Below, one piece after another: positions 22,901 to 34,900 of a DNA stretch of 64,000 bases (the first letter of the stretch is position 1; the number at the start of each line of letters is the position of its first letter). The stretch comes from Coccinella septempunctata (taxonomy: Eukaryota; Arthropoda; Insecta; Coleoptera; Coccinellidae), in contig NC_058193.1 in NCBI RefSeq assembly GCF_907165205.1, positions 27,169,521 to 27,233,520 on the forward strand, given 5' to 3'. Position numbers and translations under genes: made by a program. The notes under the pieces were generated by a model. That model was not told where the DNA came from, made no database searches, and saw only the letters and a list, made by a program, of their open reading frames with translations.

Positions 22901-25900
22901 GTTGGGTTCTTTGAATTTTTGGTATTGTTATGGAACGTTATGGTCATAATGAAAACTGGAAGACGTGGGTGATATCTTGTGTTCAAAAAAGATTAGATAA
23001 TCAAATAAATGAAAAGGTATATTCCGAAATTCATTTCATTCGATAAAACCGTTTGTGAGATGGGACTAAAAATCAGCTTGTATCTTTTAAATCGAGCCTA
23101 TTCGGAAAAAATGTCAAGGTGAGTTTAGCCTCACCGCACTACAGCATTTTTATACCTAGAGCATCGAAGGCATATTCCTGGAATTTCCTCTTTCTACACT
23201 CCATTGATCCACGCTATTCCCTGTATTTAGGTAAAACCTGCATTGACCGTGACGAAATGCCTATTGCAGACTCACAGCCCTTATATTCCCGAAATATCTG
23301 ATACCTCCAAAGAGAGTGAATAATATGGGACAAATTGTTGTTGGACCAGATCTCCCCTATTCCATTATCACGAATGCGAAACCCCACCTACGTGCATGGT
23401 CATATTCGGAGGTCGATTCGGTAGTACGGAGGATATTTTTTCGATATCTGGAGTTGCTGACAGTTACCTACAAGTACCTAACGCTTCTCTGGTTCACCTC
23501 TGCCCTGTATTCGCCCCCGTTCTGAGTTTATGGACGCTATCTTTCACAGTGTGCTGTCGCTGTCGGCTTGCTTTAATTCGCGACACAGCGACGTGCACCG
23601 TTAGCCATGTGTGCCAACCGATATTTCGACGATGGACGTGATCCATCGTTCTCAGAAGCGATGGTGTTGACGCCCATCGCTAGCTTGAATACTACCAGAT
23701 AGAGCGGCAATGCTCTCTGTCTCTAGAAAGGGTGTGAAAAATTACTACCGAATGACAATTTTAACATGCTTCAATCTTTAATGGACAAGCAGCTTGAATA
23801 TCGAGTCATTAACAAGCTGTTAACCTTTTCTAAAATGCATTTCTGTAAGAACTGTTTGTTGGACCTAGAAGAGCATCACTTCAATCCGTTAGCTTGATGA
23901 AAAAACTGGTAGGAGTGAAAGAATAATGAGGGATTATCCGCGAATTGAAGGAGCCTCTGTTATCCACCGAGTTGGGCAGTATTTCAACATATATTGGCTG
24001 CGTTAAAGCCAAATGATGCCAATTCTCTTGATCGTCAAATTTTCGATGGGATTTTCCTCGACGCCCTAATTTCCACCCTGCCCTTCTTTACAGCCAAAGT
24101 TTCGATATATTTAATATCATATTCAAGGCAACCTAAAGATTAGGATAACAACTTTAAAGTGACAACAGTTAGTGTTGCCTACATAAAACTCAAAACATCT
24201 ATGTTTTTTTTTGTACGACATTTTAGACTGTAAGATATCGGATTGTGATTTTCCTTTTTATATTCTTGTTGTTGTCAGTGTAAAGTTGTTGTCCTGATCT
24301 AAGTTGGGTTTCCCGAAGATGATATTAAATATATCGAACCGTTAGCTAAGAAATTTTCTCTGTAATGATTGCAATTCCTCATATTCATTATGGGAAGTCA
24401 TAAACCAAAATAACATAAATAATAGGTCAAACATAGGGGAACCCGAGTAAATAGTACGATACATATATTCTTTAGTAATAAATGGTTTAAGTTCTCAAAT
24501 ATTTGAACAAGTTCCGAGCTTTCGGACATAACGGCAAATCAGTTTAATTTTAGGTTTCTTCACGTGCATCGCGGTGGGTCCACACCTTATATTTTAGTCG
24601 ATTTATGTCGCCACACTCCTCGATTAGGATAATGAGGTATGGAGAGAACATAAAATATTCCATTCAAGCGATTTAATGCGCGAACGATGAGTCCTATTGG
24701 CAGACGAAACGTATCCACACAAATCGTGGTCTTGCCGAATCTCAATAAAATTAGAAGTAAAATAGCATTATTATTCATATAAATGCTTCACGGGCTTCAG
24801 TTTAATGGACTTAATATGGCTAGCAATGATTCGAACCATAGTTTATGGGGTGGACTTTCAAGGAATTTATAGGCGATGAGTCGAATGAATAACTGGAAAT
24901 CGGTTTCGCAAAGGCTGACTGACGATCGATTGTTCAAATATAACTGGCAACTTCAATCGGTAATTGATCGTTCATATTTGAAGATGGAATTCCGTAGAGC
25001 CCAAAATTGTAAGACTATGTATTTGATGATTTTCGAAATAATTTTTATGAGTCAATAATTAAGAAAATGGATCAGCAGAATTCAAATCAATCATAACTAG
25101 CCATCAAAAATTGTGCTGAACTTGAGGGATTGGCGAATGTGGAGCTTCAACGGGACGCTGGACAACATTTCTAATCAAAAGCATCTGTTATAACGGATCA
25201 AAATCCGAAATCTTGCCCTGGCCAATATACTGGTAGAAATCAATCACTCACCTCAACTCTTTCCATATGTAATTGATGTTTTTTATGCCATCTTTCCAGT
25301 TCTACTTTCCTAGTGAGAAGATCACGAACTTCAGAAGACGTATCTTCGCCAATTTTGGCAATTTTGGATTCGTTATCACTATAACTCTCCACGAGTACTT
25401 CCTGATCATTCTGTAAAATGAAAAAATAAATGAATTTCTGGAACCAAATACAGATGCAAAAATTAACTATAAAAGTTTCAAATTTAATGACTTCTTCATT
25501 TGGGATAACAATGAAGCAAAAACATATGAAAAACTCACCATTTCCTCAACACACTGTGGCGAATCCCTGCTGTTCGCGTTGCTGACCACGCTTCTATACT
25601 CTTCTAAATCGTTGTAGATTTCCAACTTCAGAACAGGAGGTTCCAGGCCGCACAGGAACTCCGTTCCGAAGAAAAGCAGCTTGTTGAGCCTCATCACGAA
25701 CTGAGCCGACTCAACGTCGTAGTTTTTAGGTATATAGGTTGGCTCGTCGACTTTGACCATCAATGGGGTAAAACCGCTCAGGGTGCTATCTTCTGGTAAC
25801 CTGAGAAGCTCGTATCCTGCAAAAAATTGAATCAGGATTGATGACTGCTTCTAACAATTTTTGAAATCACTGATAAAAATTAACTGATGAGAAACTAAAT

Positions 25901-28900
25901 GAATTTAGTAATATTCAACGGTGACTTGTTGGACATCTCCTATATGCAGGTCATGTATTAACGTAAGAAATTGCTTCAGCAAGAAGAGTCTCCGAGATGG
26001 GCCGAAATAGCTGATCTTTTGTGGCGGTATAGCTCTTGCTCTTGCTCCTTATGAGTAACTCAACCTCTCAATCTGACAGAATTTAACGGAATTGTCAATA
26101 TTAATCTAGGATCAACTTAAATCTGAGAAACCATGCCTTATGTTACCAAATTGTTAGAGCTCAGTTTCAAAACTACAGGTTGGCAGGTCGGGAAAACAAA
26201 GCACGACGTTGGAAAAAGGTTGTCCAATCTATTTTCTACTCCCAACGGGTTTGCACGACAGTCAGAAATCGTAATTCCATAGAGGAGAAATCAAAAAAAG
26301 ATGAGGTAAAAGGGTCATAATTGTTCACCACTCTAGTTTCTGCTTCCAACGTGTTTGCACGCCAGCCAGAAAATCGTACTCCCAGCAGTGATAGAACTGA
26401 TGAGGATAGGGGAAAAGTCACACTTATTCACCACTCTGGTTAATGCTACCAACGGGTTAGCACGCCAGCCAGGAAACAGTACTGCCATCAGCATTAGAAC
26501 TAGATAGGATATGAGGTTGAAACTTAAGTCCCCAGTTAAAAAGTGCGGAGTGGAGTCCTACCTCTGGACTCTGTGTACGGATATCATCTCCAGCAGTTGT
26601 TCTGGCACTAACAAGTTCTGCTCGACTCCTACACGATGAATACCATAGAAAGCGAAATCAGTGGATGCCAGTATGTCACCTTCCAGATTTGAAACATTTA
26701 CCATAAATACACCTAGTTATATTCTTCTATAGCCAGTAATTCAGCACTGTTCTAGTCATTAATTCAATAACCAGTAAAAAATTTGTATGTCACAATGACG
26801 ATGAGTACTGTCAAAATGATCGCCTTCTTTCTATTTGATGTACTGGTATCATCCTCCGTATCTTTACAATTCGAAATTACCCCAAGGCGAGCAGATATCG
26901 CACCATCGAAACATTTTCGAATCGTCGGAGGTCTGCCCTGCCTGGTCAAAGACCACCCTTACATGGTATCCATCAGAAAAGTCCACAACATGAAGCATTT
27001 CTGCGGAGGCACGATAATATCCGCCAGACACGTCCTCACGGCTGCGCACTGTGTCGTCGACCTAGAAAGCGAACCCGGGAGTATCCTGGCCGTCGCTGGC
27101 CTCGGGACCGACACCGTTCAGTTGCGGCACGTGGAACAGATCCACATACCCCCCAGTTACTCCCCCGCGACCATGGCGGGGGACCTGAGCGTCTTAACCC
27201 TGGAGCAGCCCTTCAACTTGAGCGACGTCGTCCAACCGGTAGCCATATCACCCAGGCGGTCTTCTGACGTGGTCAAATTCTGCCCCAGAGGACTCATCAT
27301 AGGATGGGGTATCACCACTCGGATGCCACCGAGAAAAGTGAAGGAGGAAGTGATGCGGTGCGCCGTAGTACCCGTCATATCTTATTCCAGATGCCAGCAA
27401 TATCTGAATCTCTTTATGGAGAGAAGCAAATTCTGCGCAATCGGCGAGGGCGTGGACGCGTGTTTGGGAGATTCCGGTGGACCTATGATGTGCGATGGGG
27501 TGCAGATAGGGGTTATATCGAGTGGAAACGGGTGCGGATCTAAGAAACACCCAGGCTTGTACGCCAGGGTGGACTACCACCTATATTACATCAAAAGGGC
27601 GATGAGCGGACAGGAAAAATGTTTCTGTATTGGTGTTTACTTTTGGTCAATCGCCGTTGTTCATTACTTTTTCTTTTAAATTCATAACATTGTATATTGA
27701 TTCAGAAAAATATGGTTCCAAAGAACTTGGACGTTCAATAAAGAATTTCATGGAAGTAATCGAATTCACACTGCACTGTCGAGAAGCTTGGGGTTGAATA
27801 AGAAGAAACTAGATAAAAAAAATACTCAATGCCAATGCCAATGCATTTGTTGCATTGGCAAAAATGAAGGTGATCTGGATCCTACTCCGCAAAATATATG
27901 CGCTCAGTTTCTGCTAGACCCCTTTCTCATCAGGTGCTTATACTGGGGCATTCCTTACATGGCAGCAATGTCATGTAAGGAATCCAGTAAGAAGGTGTTG
28001 TGTTGTATTGCTAAGATCCAGATACTTCTTAGATCTCGCAAATGTACTCTTGGGAGTGTTCCAGTGTAGGAAGATTCCACCAGAGTAATTCTCTTTCTGT
28101 TTTTTCCTTCTCCTGAAACTCTTTCTTGTAGATTCATTTTCCTATACCACAGAAAGGTTGGCACTCTCATATCAACTTAGAATCGATGACGTGCGAGCTG
28201 AGTGCTTCAAACTCAGCTCGGCTGTCAGCATTTATAGCTGTATCACATTTACGATAGTATATCCCTAAGTTTATTTCCACACAAATTTCGATAGCGAGCA
28301 TTTCTGCCTGAAAGACGCTTGTATAGTGGCTTAGCGATCGTTAGCATCTGGTGCAAGCCACGAATACTCCTGCGCCAGTCCTTGCCGCGGTTTTCGAACT
28401 ACCTGTTTACCATTCAATAGTATTTATTTTGAGGATTTGGGGGGTGGGTTCCCTTTTACCTCAATAATGGCCTATTGTTGAGGTTGTTTTCGAATTGACC
28501 CCTTTCTCATGGTCTCATAGAATACTGGGAGTCCCCTTTGAAATGAGAAAGTGGTAGGTGCTGTTTTTGGTGTGCCCAGAACCGCCCTTCTGCAATATTT
28601 TAGTGCGACAGATCAGTGCAAAACATCTAGTAGTCTAACCTCAATCACCCTGAAGGTACTGTACATACAAGTCAGTGAAATACCCTGTGAGATATCAGAA
28701 TGATTCTCTGCAATGCTGTTGGAGTTCTAAGCGTATGTATGCTACGGTTTTTTCAGCAGTTGGCCGATTCTGCTTAATATGTGCGGGCACAGACGAGGCG
28801 CCGAGCCTTCCATCAGAAAACAGGTAAAGTCAGAACGGGCACGTAGTGCATGAACATGTATACGGTATAAATAGAAACGTGGATATTTTTAGCATAGTTG

Positions 28901-31900
28901 GTCAGTTATGTTTACGACAGATTACGAGAGAGCGATTCTCCTACGAGCAGCAAGTAGATCTATTTATAAAACGTATATATATTTTCATTCTCTACGACCG
29001 CCCGCCCGTACGCGCCGAGATAATCAGCCTTATTAGCATAAATTAAATCAACAATAATAAATATTCCGCAAGAACGTGGCCTGGTCCTAAACAAGATGAA
29101 GAAGAAGGCAGTAATATCATCCGCCATTTCCTGAGGTGGAAGAACCGACTCGAGGTCGATGATCGCTCGTCCCAGTGATGGTTCTGGTAGCAAATGTGGA
29201 AACAGGGTGAGTGCCAGAAGAGGAATAAAAATTCTTTGGTAGATGACCACTATAGATACGAGGCCGTAGGAACTATTACCTTTACAAGTCTTCTATGACT
29301 GTAAGGCTCAAACCTATTGTTTCGTTCCATGTGTGTGTAGAACAGAAATGTCATGGAATTTCTAAATCGGCTGTCACCTTAATACCACTAAATAGCCTAC
29401 AGAAACCATGAAGGCTGGTGATCGAATTTGATAACGAAAAGATATTTTGACTGGACTTGCAGGGAAATCTCTCATGGTCAGGAGGATGAAACTACAGATC
29501 ACCTGGTGACTACAGCAATGACCTGTCATTGCTAGCCAACGCTGCAAATAATTTGGAATATAAACTTGCAGGAGCAAGTGAAGCCATCCCAGATGAAGTT
29601 CATCAGAATTCTGGAAGTGGATGGCAAGTTTTAGAAGACAAAGTGGCGATAACACACGTTTGATATCGTTTTTCATGAAGGCATATCAAAACCATTCGAA
29701 ACTGGCATCATGAAAGATGAATCCTGTCTATTGTTAAGTAAATTGGCTACACATGGAGAAGAGAAACAAGCTTAAATTGGCATATTTCAATTTTGTGTTT
29801 CTAAAGGAGTGGGTACAAAATTTCTAATATTGTAATCAGTTTTAATTCATCACCTGTATTTTTTTGTTTATAATTATTCGTCTTTCTCAGCAAACCCCTG
29901 AGGGGCTACAAAAAGTTTGTAAAAACCTTCAGATATATTCTATTGAAATCTGAAAAAGTTGAAAAACCAGAAATAATGCTGCAAGAAATGGAAAATATAC
30001 AGAACAAGGATTACGAATTCTCGTCACAAAATTATGAGAACAATAATTGACCCAAACAGACAGGTGTCTATCTGTCTATCCCAATGAGGAAAGAATACAT
30101 ATAGTATATAGATGACCAGATAGATGATAGAAATACATGAGAATGTTTATTGGCAACTAAATTAAAAAATAAAGATAATTAATTTAACGCTCCCAATAAA
30201 ATTATTTTCATATATTACAACATTTTTAGTTTGTCCATCAAATAAGGAGTTACTGTTGCAGCTGATATGTACATGAAAAGCCAACCAAATCTTTGAGTTC
30301 GATCATGTCGAGTATTCCAAAATTAACTTACTGAAAGCAAAGTTGCTGAGCTGATATTGAATGTTTTGCTGTTGAAAATAAAATATTTCAACAGGAATTA
30401 ATTGTTAAACTAACCGAAAAGACGCTACACAATCTCATAAGTTTGTCCCCTCACTCATAAATGGTAAGAAACAAGGAAATCTGCAAGGGGGGTTATTTGC
30501 AGTTACAGGACTGTCCCAAGTTACCCGAATCTACCGGTATTGGTTATGTTCTTTCTGCCCATACTGTATTGGGAACTGAGTTACAGAAACACTACACTAC
30601 TTAAGAAAATTTGGTACTTTTAATTTTTGCGCAGTTCGATTTCTTATCAAGTCAATATTTATTTGGTTATAAGATCTTACGCTGACTTGTTTTATAGATT
30701 GGGGGATAATTTGAGAGAAGCATGTATTTGTCTTGAAACATTGGGATTTGTATAAGAAAAAATGTGGATTTTTGTTGAAATTACTCCTTCATTTAACACA
30801 CCATTTGTAATTACTAATCAGAAGAAGATTTTCACGTCCTTGTCTGATGACGCAATGATTCAACTTATTATTATCATAATATATGACATTCGATATTATT
30901 TATTACACAATATCGTTTGAAAAAAATTGTTTTATAACTTCTACAGAGGAGAGCAGCTCTTTTATCCACCATAATTTTATATTCCTTTTGTTTCAGATTT
31001 TGAGAAAAAAAATCCATCAAAAGATATTCGTTTTTGATTGTTTTTATGTATTAATCACAAAAAAAAGTTGAATCAATTAATTCACCAATAAAATATGAAT
31101 AATATTCGTGAAGATGTTCGATAAGTCTAGTAATCAAAAGTGGCGCCAACACTATTTGTCTCTGTCATTACATCTTCTATCCTTTAATTTTTATTGCTTC
31201 ACAGCGCCACCTGGCCTATTTCGAGTTCTTCGCGGACACTTCGGTACACTAATTAGTTCTGCTTCTCTCTATTCAGAATCCAAAGGCCTTCATTATGTCC
31301 CCGTCTTTATCGATACCTATTGACTTAACGAAGGGATACTTAGAAAGTTTAATCTCTCCTCCGATATAATAACAACGACTCCAAAGAGAATTCGTTAACC
31401 CCCACAACGATATCATCGCTTCGATTACAGGATCGACCTTGCCTCGGCTAAAAATATCTAGAAGGAAGACGCAGCCTCGTTAAAGACCGCAGGTTTCCAT
31501 AATTAACTCGGATTTATTCTCCCCTTAATGCGCTCCCGTCCGCCTTTTACGGCTGTTAATCTTTTTGTTCGCGAAATTTCGACAAAAACAAGCCGTCCCC
31601 CCGATCGATGTCCGATAATCGGCCGGACATATAAAATTCGAAAACTTCCCCCTCGTCGCGCGAGAAGAATTTAAATTGCGCCGAACCTCCTTTCTCCGCA
31701 ATTAATATCGGCGTTTCCATACTTTGCGGCCGTCGAACCCTGGTCATTCTTATTTTTTTTTTCTTAATTTGCAACGATCGAACACACCAGAGGGGGACGG
31801 TACGATTCTCGCCCCCTCCGGCACCCCCAATCGAGGCAAGGGAAGAGGGAGGGGGAACCGTATTAATTTCGGCAAAGACGTGTAATTTCCTCGCGAGCCA

Positions 31901-34900
31901 CGTTCGCAATAAAACGGACGTGAGCGACGCAATTTTTCAGTGCCCGTACGAAATCACGGCAGATAGGCATCTGGGTACTCTTCGGCCTTGTAATTATTGA
32001 CCATTTGGGACGCTTGCTGCTTGCAGGGCTCATCGACCGATTCTCAGTTCGCAATAATTACGATTTCGGTGGACGGTCCAGAGTGTCACGATGACCCTCG
32101 TCTTTTTTTCGAGCTCGAAATGTTGGGCGGTGCAGAGAGGATCATGCATCTGGTTGATCTCACGCACCACGCTGTTTCCTATATCCTTACCCAAACACCA
32201 ATAAAAGCCCCAGGTAAGGTATGCACCAAGGATCTGCAAACTCTAGCACTTCCACAACGATTAAAGTTTTGTTGGTTTTCGTTCAGATAAAAGCAACATT
32301 AACGATAAACTAACAAAACGAAAAATAATAGATAATTTATGCCTACAAAAAAGTAACCTATCAAAATATAATAAGGAGCTATTACAATTCTTGTAAAATA
32401 GATCCCCTCAGATTCTTGGGTGATTGAAAGATAAGGTGTCACAGAGCAGATTACAACGTATAGTTGGGGAGCTCAAGAGGGATTTACTCGAGAGAGTAAG
32501 AGAGTATAAGGAGAGAATTGCAAAGAAAATGTCACGCATACATTCTAGAGCGCGTCTTCATATTTTGAAGCTGATGATTCAAGAATAACGGAAAAAATAT
32601 AATTTGACAGTTTCAGCAAGCCGAAACAATAAACATTGACTACAAAGGTCACAAAAATTAGGCGACTGTTGAGTATGGGGAGTCCGGGAGATTTGAACCC
32701 CTTTTCACTCTGAAGCCATTTAAGTTATATCTGTAAATAGTAGCAACTCATTTTTTTTTGCGTGAAGATATCATGCATAAATAGGTGACGATAGATAATA
32801 GTAGAGTGATAGTGAGATGAACATTTCGAGTACAGCTATTTTTTTTTGGAACCGAAAATTGGCTCATGTCTCCCTAACCCATGGGAGAGTTGAACAGGGG
32901 GTGAGAGAGACTTGACCATAACTTTGTTTATCAGAAAAATCATCGAAAGCAAACAATTTCTAATGACCAACGATTGTCAACTGTCAAGGTTTTCATCATC
33001 AGATGAAACTTTTTTTTACTTTTTTGAACCTTTGTATATTTTTTATATTTATTTCTATTATTCAATTTTCTTTTTTTAGGCAATCTTTTATCTAAGGTCA
33101 GTGCGGAAAACTTGGACCATTGATTATGTCTCCCGACCATAGCATGGTCAATTCTCCCGCACTCTCTTTTAGTCTATTCAATAGATGTTTTCTTGAAACT
33201 TTTACAACTATTATTGAAAAGGCTCATCGTTTATAAAACAATATTAATCAATGAAAGCAATAAAACTAAATAACACCACGCTCCTATTGAACTTTTCAGA
33301 CAGTATAACAAACAAAAAGTTTCCAGTGTGTGTATTCAATTTCCTACTTCCTAACAAAAAAATCACGTTCAACCCTCTCACTCCCGAACTGTTCTGATGG
33401 CGGCCAAAATGGAGCCGACACAAGTTATGGCTTGTTACGAGTATGTCGCAAGCTAGGTATTTATGATACCGGTAGCGCGAAATTTGAATTGAAATATTTG
33501 AGGTGGTTCAAGTCTCCTACCCGAGCAAGTCTCCCGGACTCCCCCTACAAGTTTGGCATTACTTCGTTTTACAACCTATGCCTGGTTTCACAAAATGGTC
33601 GGGAAATCGAAGGCTTATTGCTTATAACGATTTATATTCAGAATACCATTCTTGCATCAAATTATGATCTTTAAAAGGTGTATACTAGAGATTCGGCAAA
33701 TATGCAGGAGGCGATTCCTTATCCGAAAACATTTCGTGCTGAAACATGCACCCTTTCTGAAATATGGGCGTTGAAAATTGGAAATTTTCGTCAGTTTTCG
33801 ATACAACATTGACATTTTCGAGAAGTTTACCAACGTGCTAGATAGTCAACTTACCTTCAAGCTGCTCTGTCTCGAAAACCGACGACGCAGACTGATCGAA
33901 CTGCCTCAGCAGATTCATCAGCATCGCCAGCCTGGTCCAGGGGTCCACCGGCGCGCTGAAAAAGGAGAAAAATCAGTTATCGATGTTAATCACGATAATA
34001 ATGATCTATTATCCATATGATCCATAAACAAAGCGAAAGATTATGATTAATGGAACTTGGTACGTTCTCGGATGAGGCAGATTCGAAACGTTATAACTTC
34101 ATGATGTATGTTCCGAAGATGCTCGCCCGGATAAAAAATGATAACGAACGTAATTTACGAGTGGAATGATTGAAAAAGCAGTCTGTCGAGATAATGGCCG
34201 AGCTAGAAGAAACTGAATGGATATAACTATTGTGGTCAGTTCGGGATCATTCTGCTCATTTCTCGATTTCGTTCGTCGTTTCTGGCGCTTTCAATTACAC
34301 CCAGAGAAGGCAGAGTTGTTGGGACCGTTAGGAAATAAATTTTTTGTAGCGAAACTATGCGTTTCGTTTTGATCATATGGTTGTGTATTTTTATTCAATA
34401 CCCAACCAAAAAAAGCAAGTTAGCTAGCTGGAATTTCCAACTAAACCAATGTCAATTCACTGCATCAGATAGAAAGTTAATGTATTGTAACAAAAGGTTA
34501 CTTCATACTCTTAGAGTCTAGACCAAGAGGAACTTTAATAGCCAGTTTTTCCTGCGACAGAAGAAGGAACCCTTTGTATCTAATTGGTTCAAGGATTTGA
34601 TACGCCTTGGATACCCCGGGATGGTAACAACTCAGTCAACTCACCCCACTCTGTAGTCTTGTGTCGACGGTGGAGGGTTCCAAACGCTGCTATGGCAAAG
34701 CATCCAATCGCACCAGATCTTGATTGGGGGCAGCAATACTTGGGCGTCCATGGAGACTTCGTTCAATTTCTCGGGTTTCGAAGCCAAATGTTCCTCGAGA
34801 AGTGAAACGCACCTTTCCAGAATGAGGTTGAACATTTGCAACGATACAACAAGTGCGCATTCCTGAAATTCAGATCTGTAACCGCTGAGTCTTTGTTCGG

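Larger units (their letters stand above)
20872..25251 (-). other. SMG6 4.4-kb intron: repeats, hairpins, no further exon found
   Basis: The flanking exons join in phase 0, so no coding exon is required here. The intron contains a CAGGGTGAG-ended repeat (22264-22810) with a nested MITE, an inverted-repeat element at 24101-24338, and three adjacent perfect hairpins at 23556-23681. CpG-richer patches occur at 21180-21540 and 23330-23660. Minor open frames show no recognisable protein. Confidence 0.6.

Noticed and set aside
26783..26794. Protease start at 26783
   Set aside because: The codon there is TTG, not ATG. The first ATG in frame is at 26795 with a good context.
27248..27580. Antisense frames within the protease gene
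   Set aside because: They are shadows of the GC-rich protease coding sequence.
31556..31909. 117-codon minus-strand frame as a gene
   Set aside because: It lies in a CpG-rich block that keeps all frames open; no domain, and a low-complexity composition.
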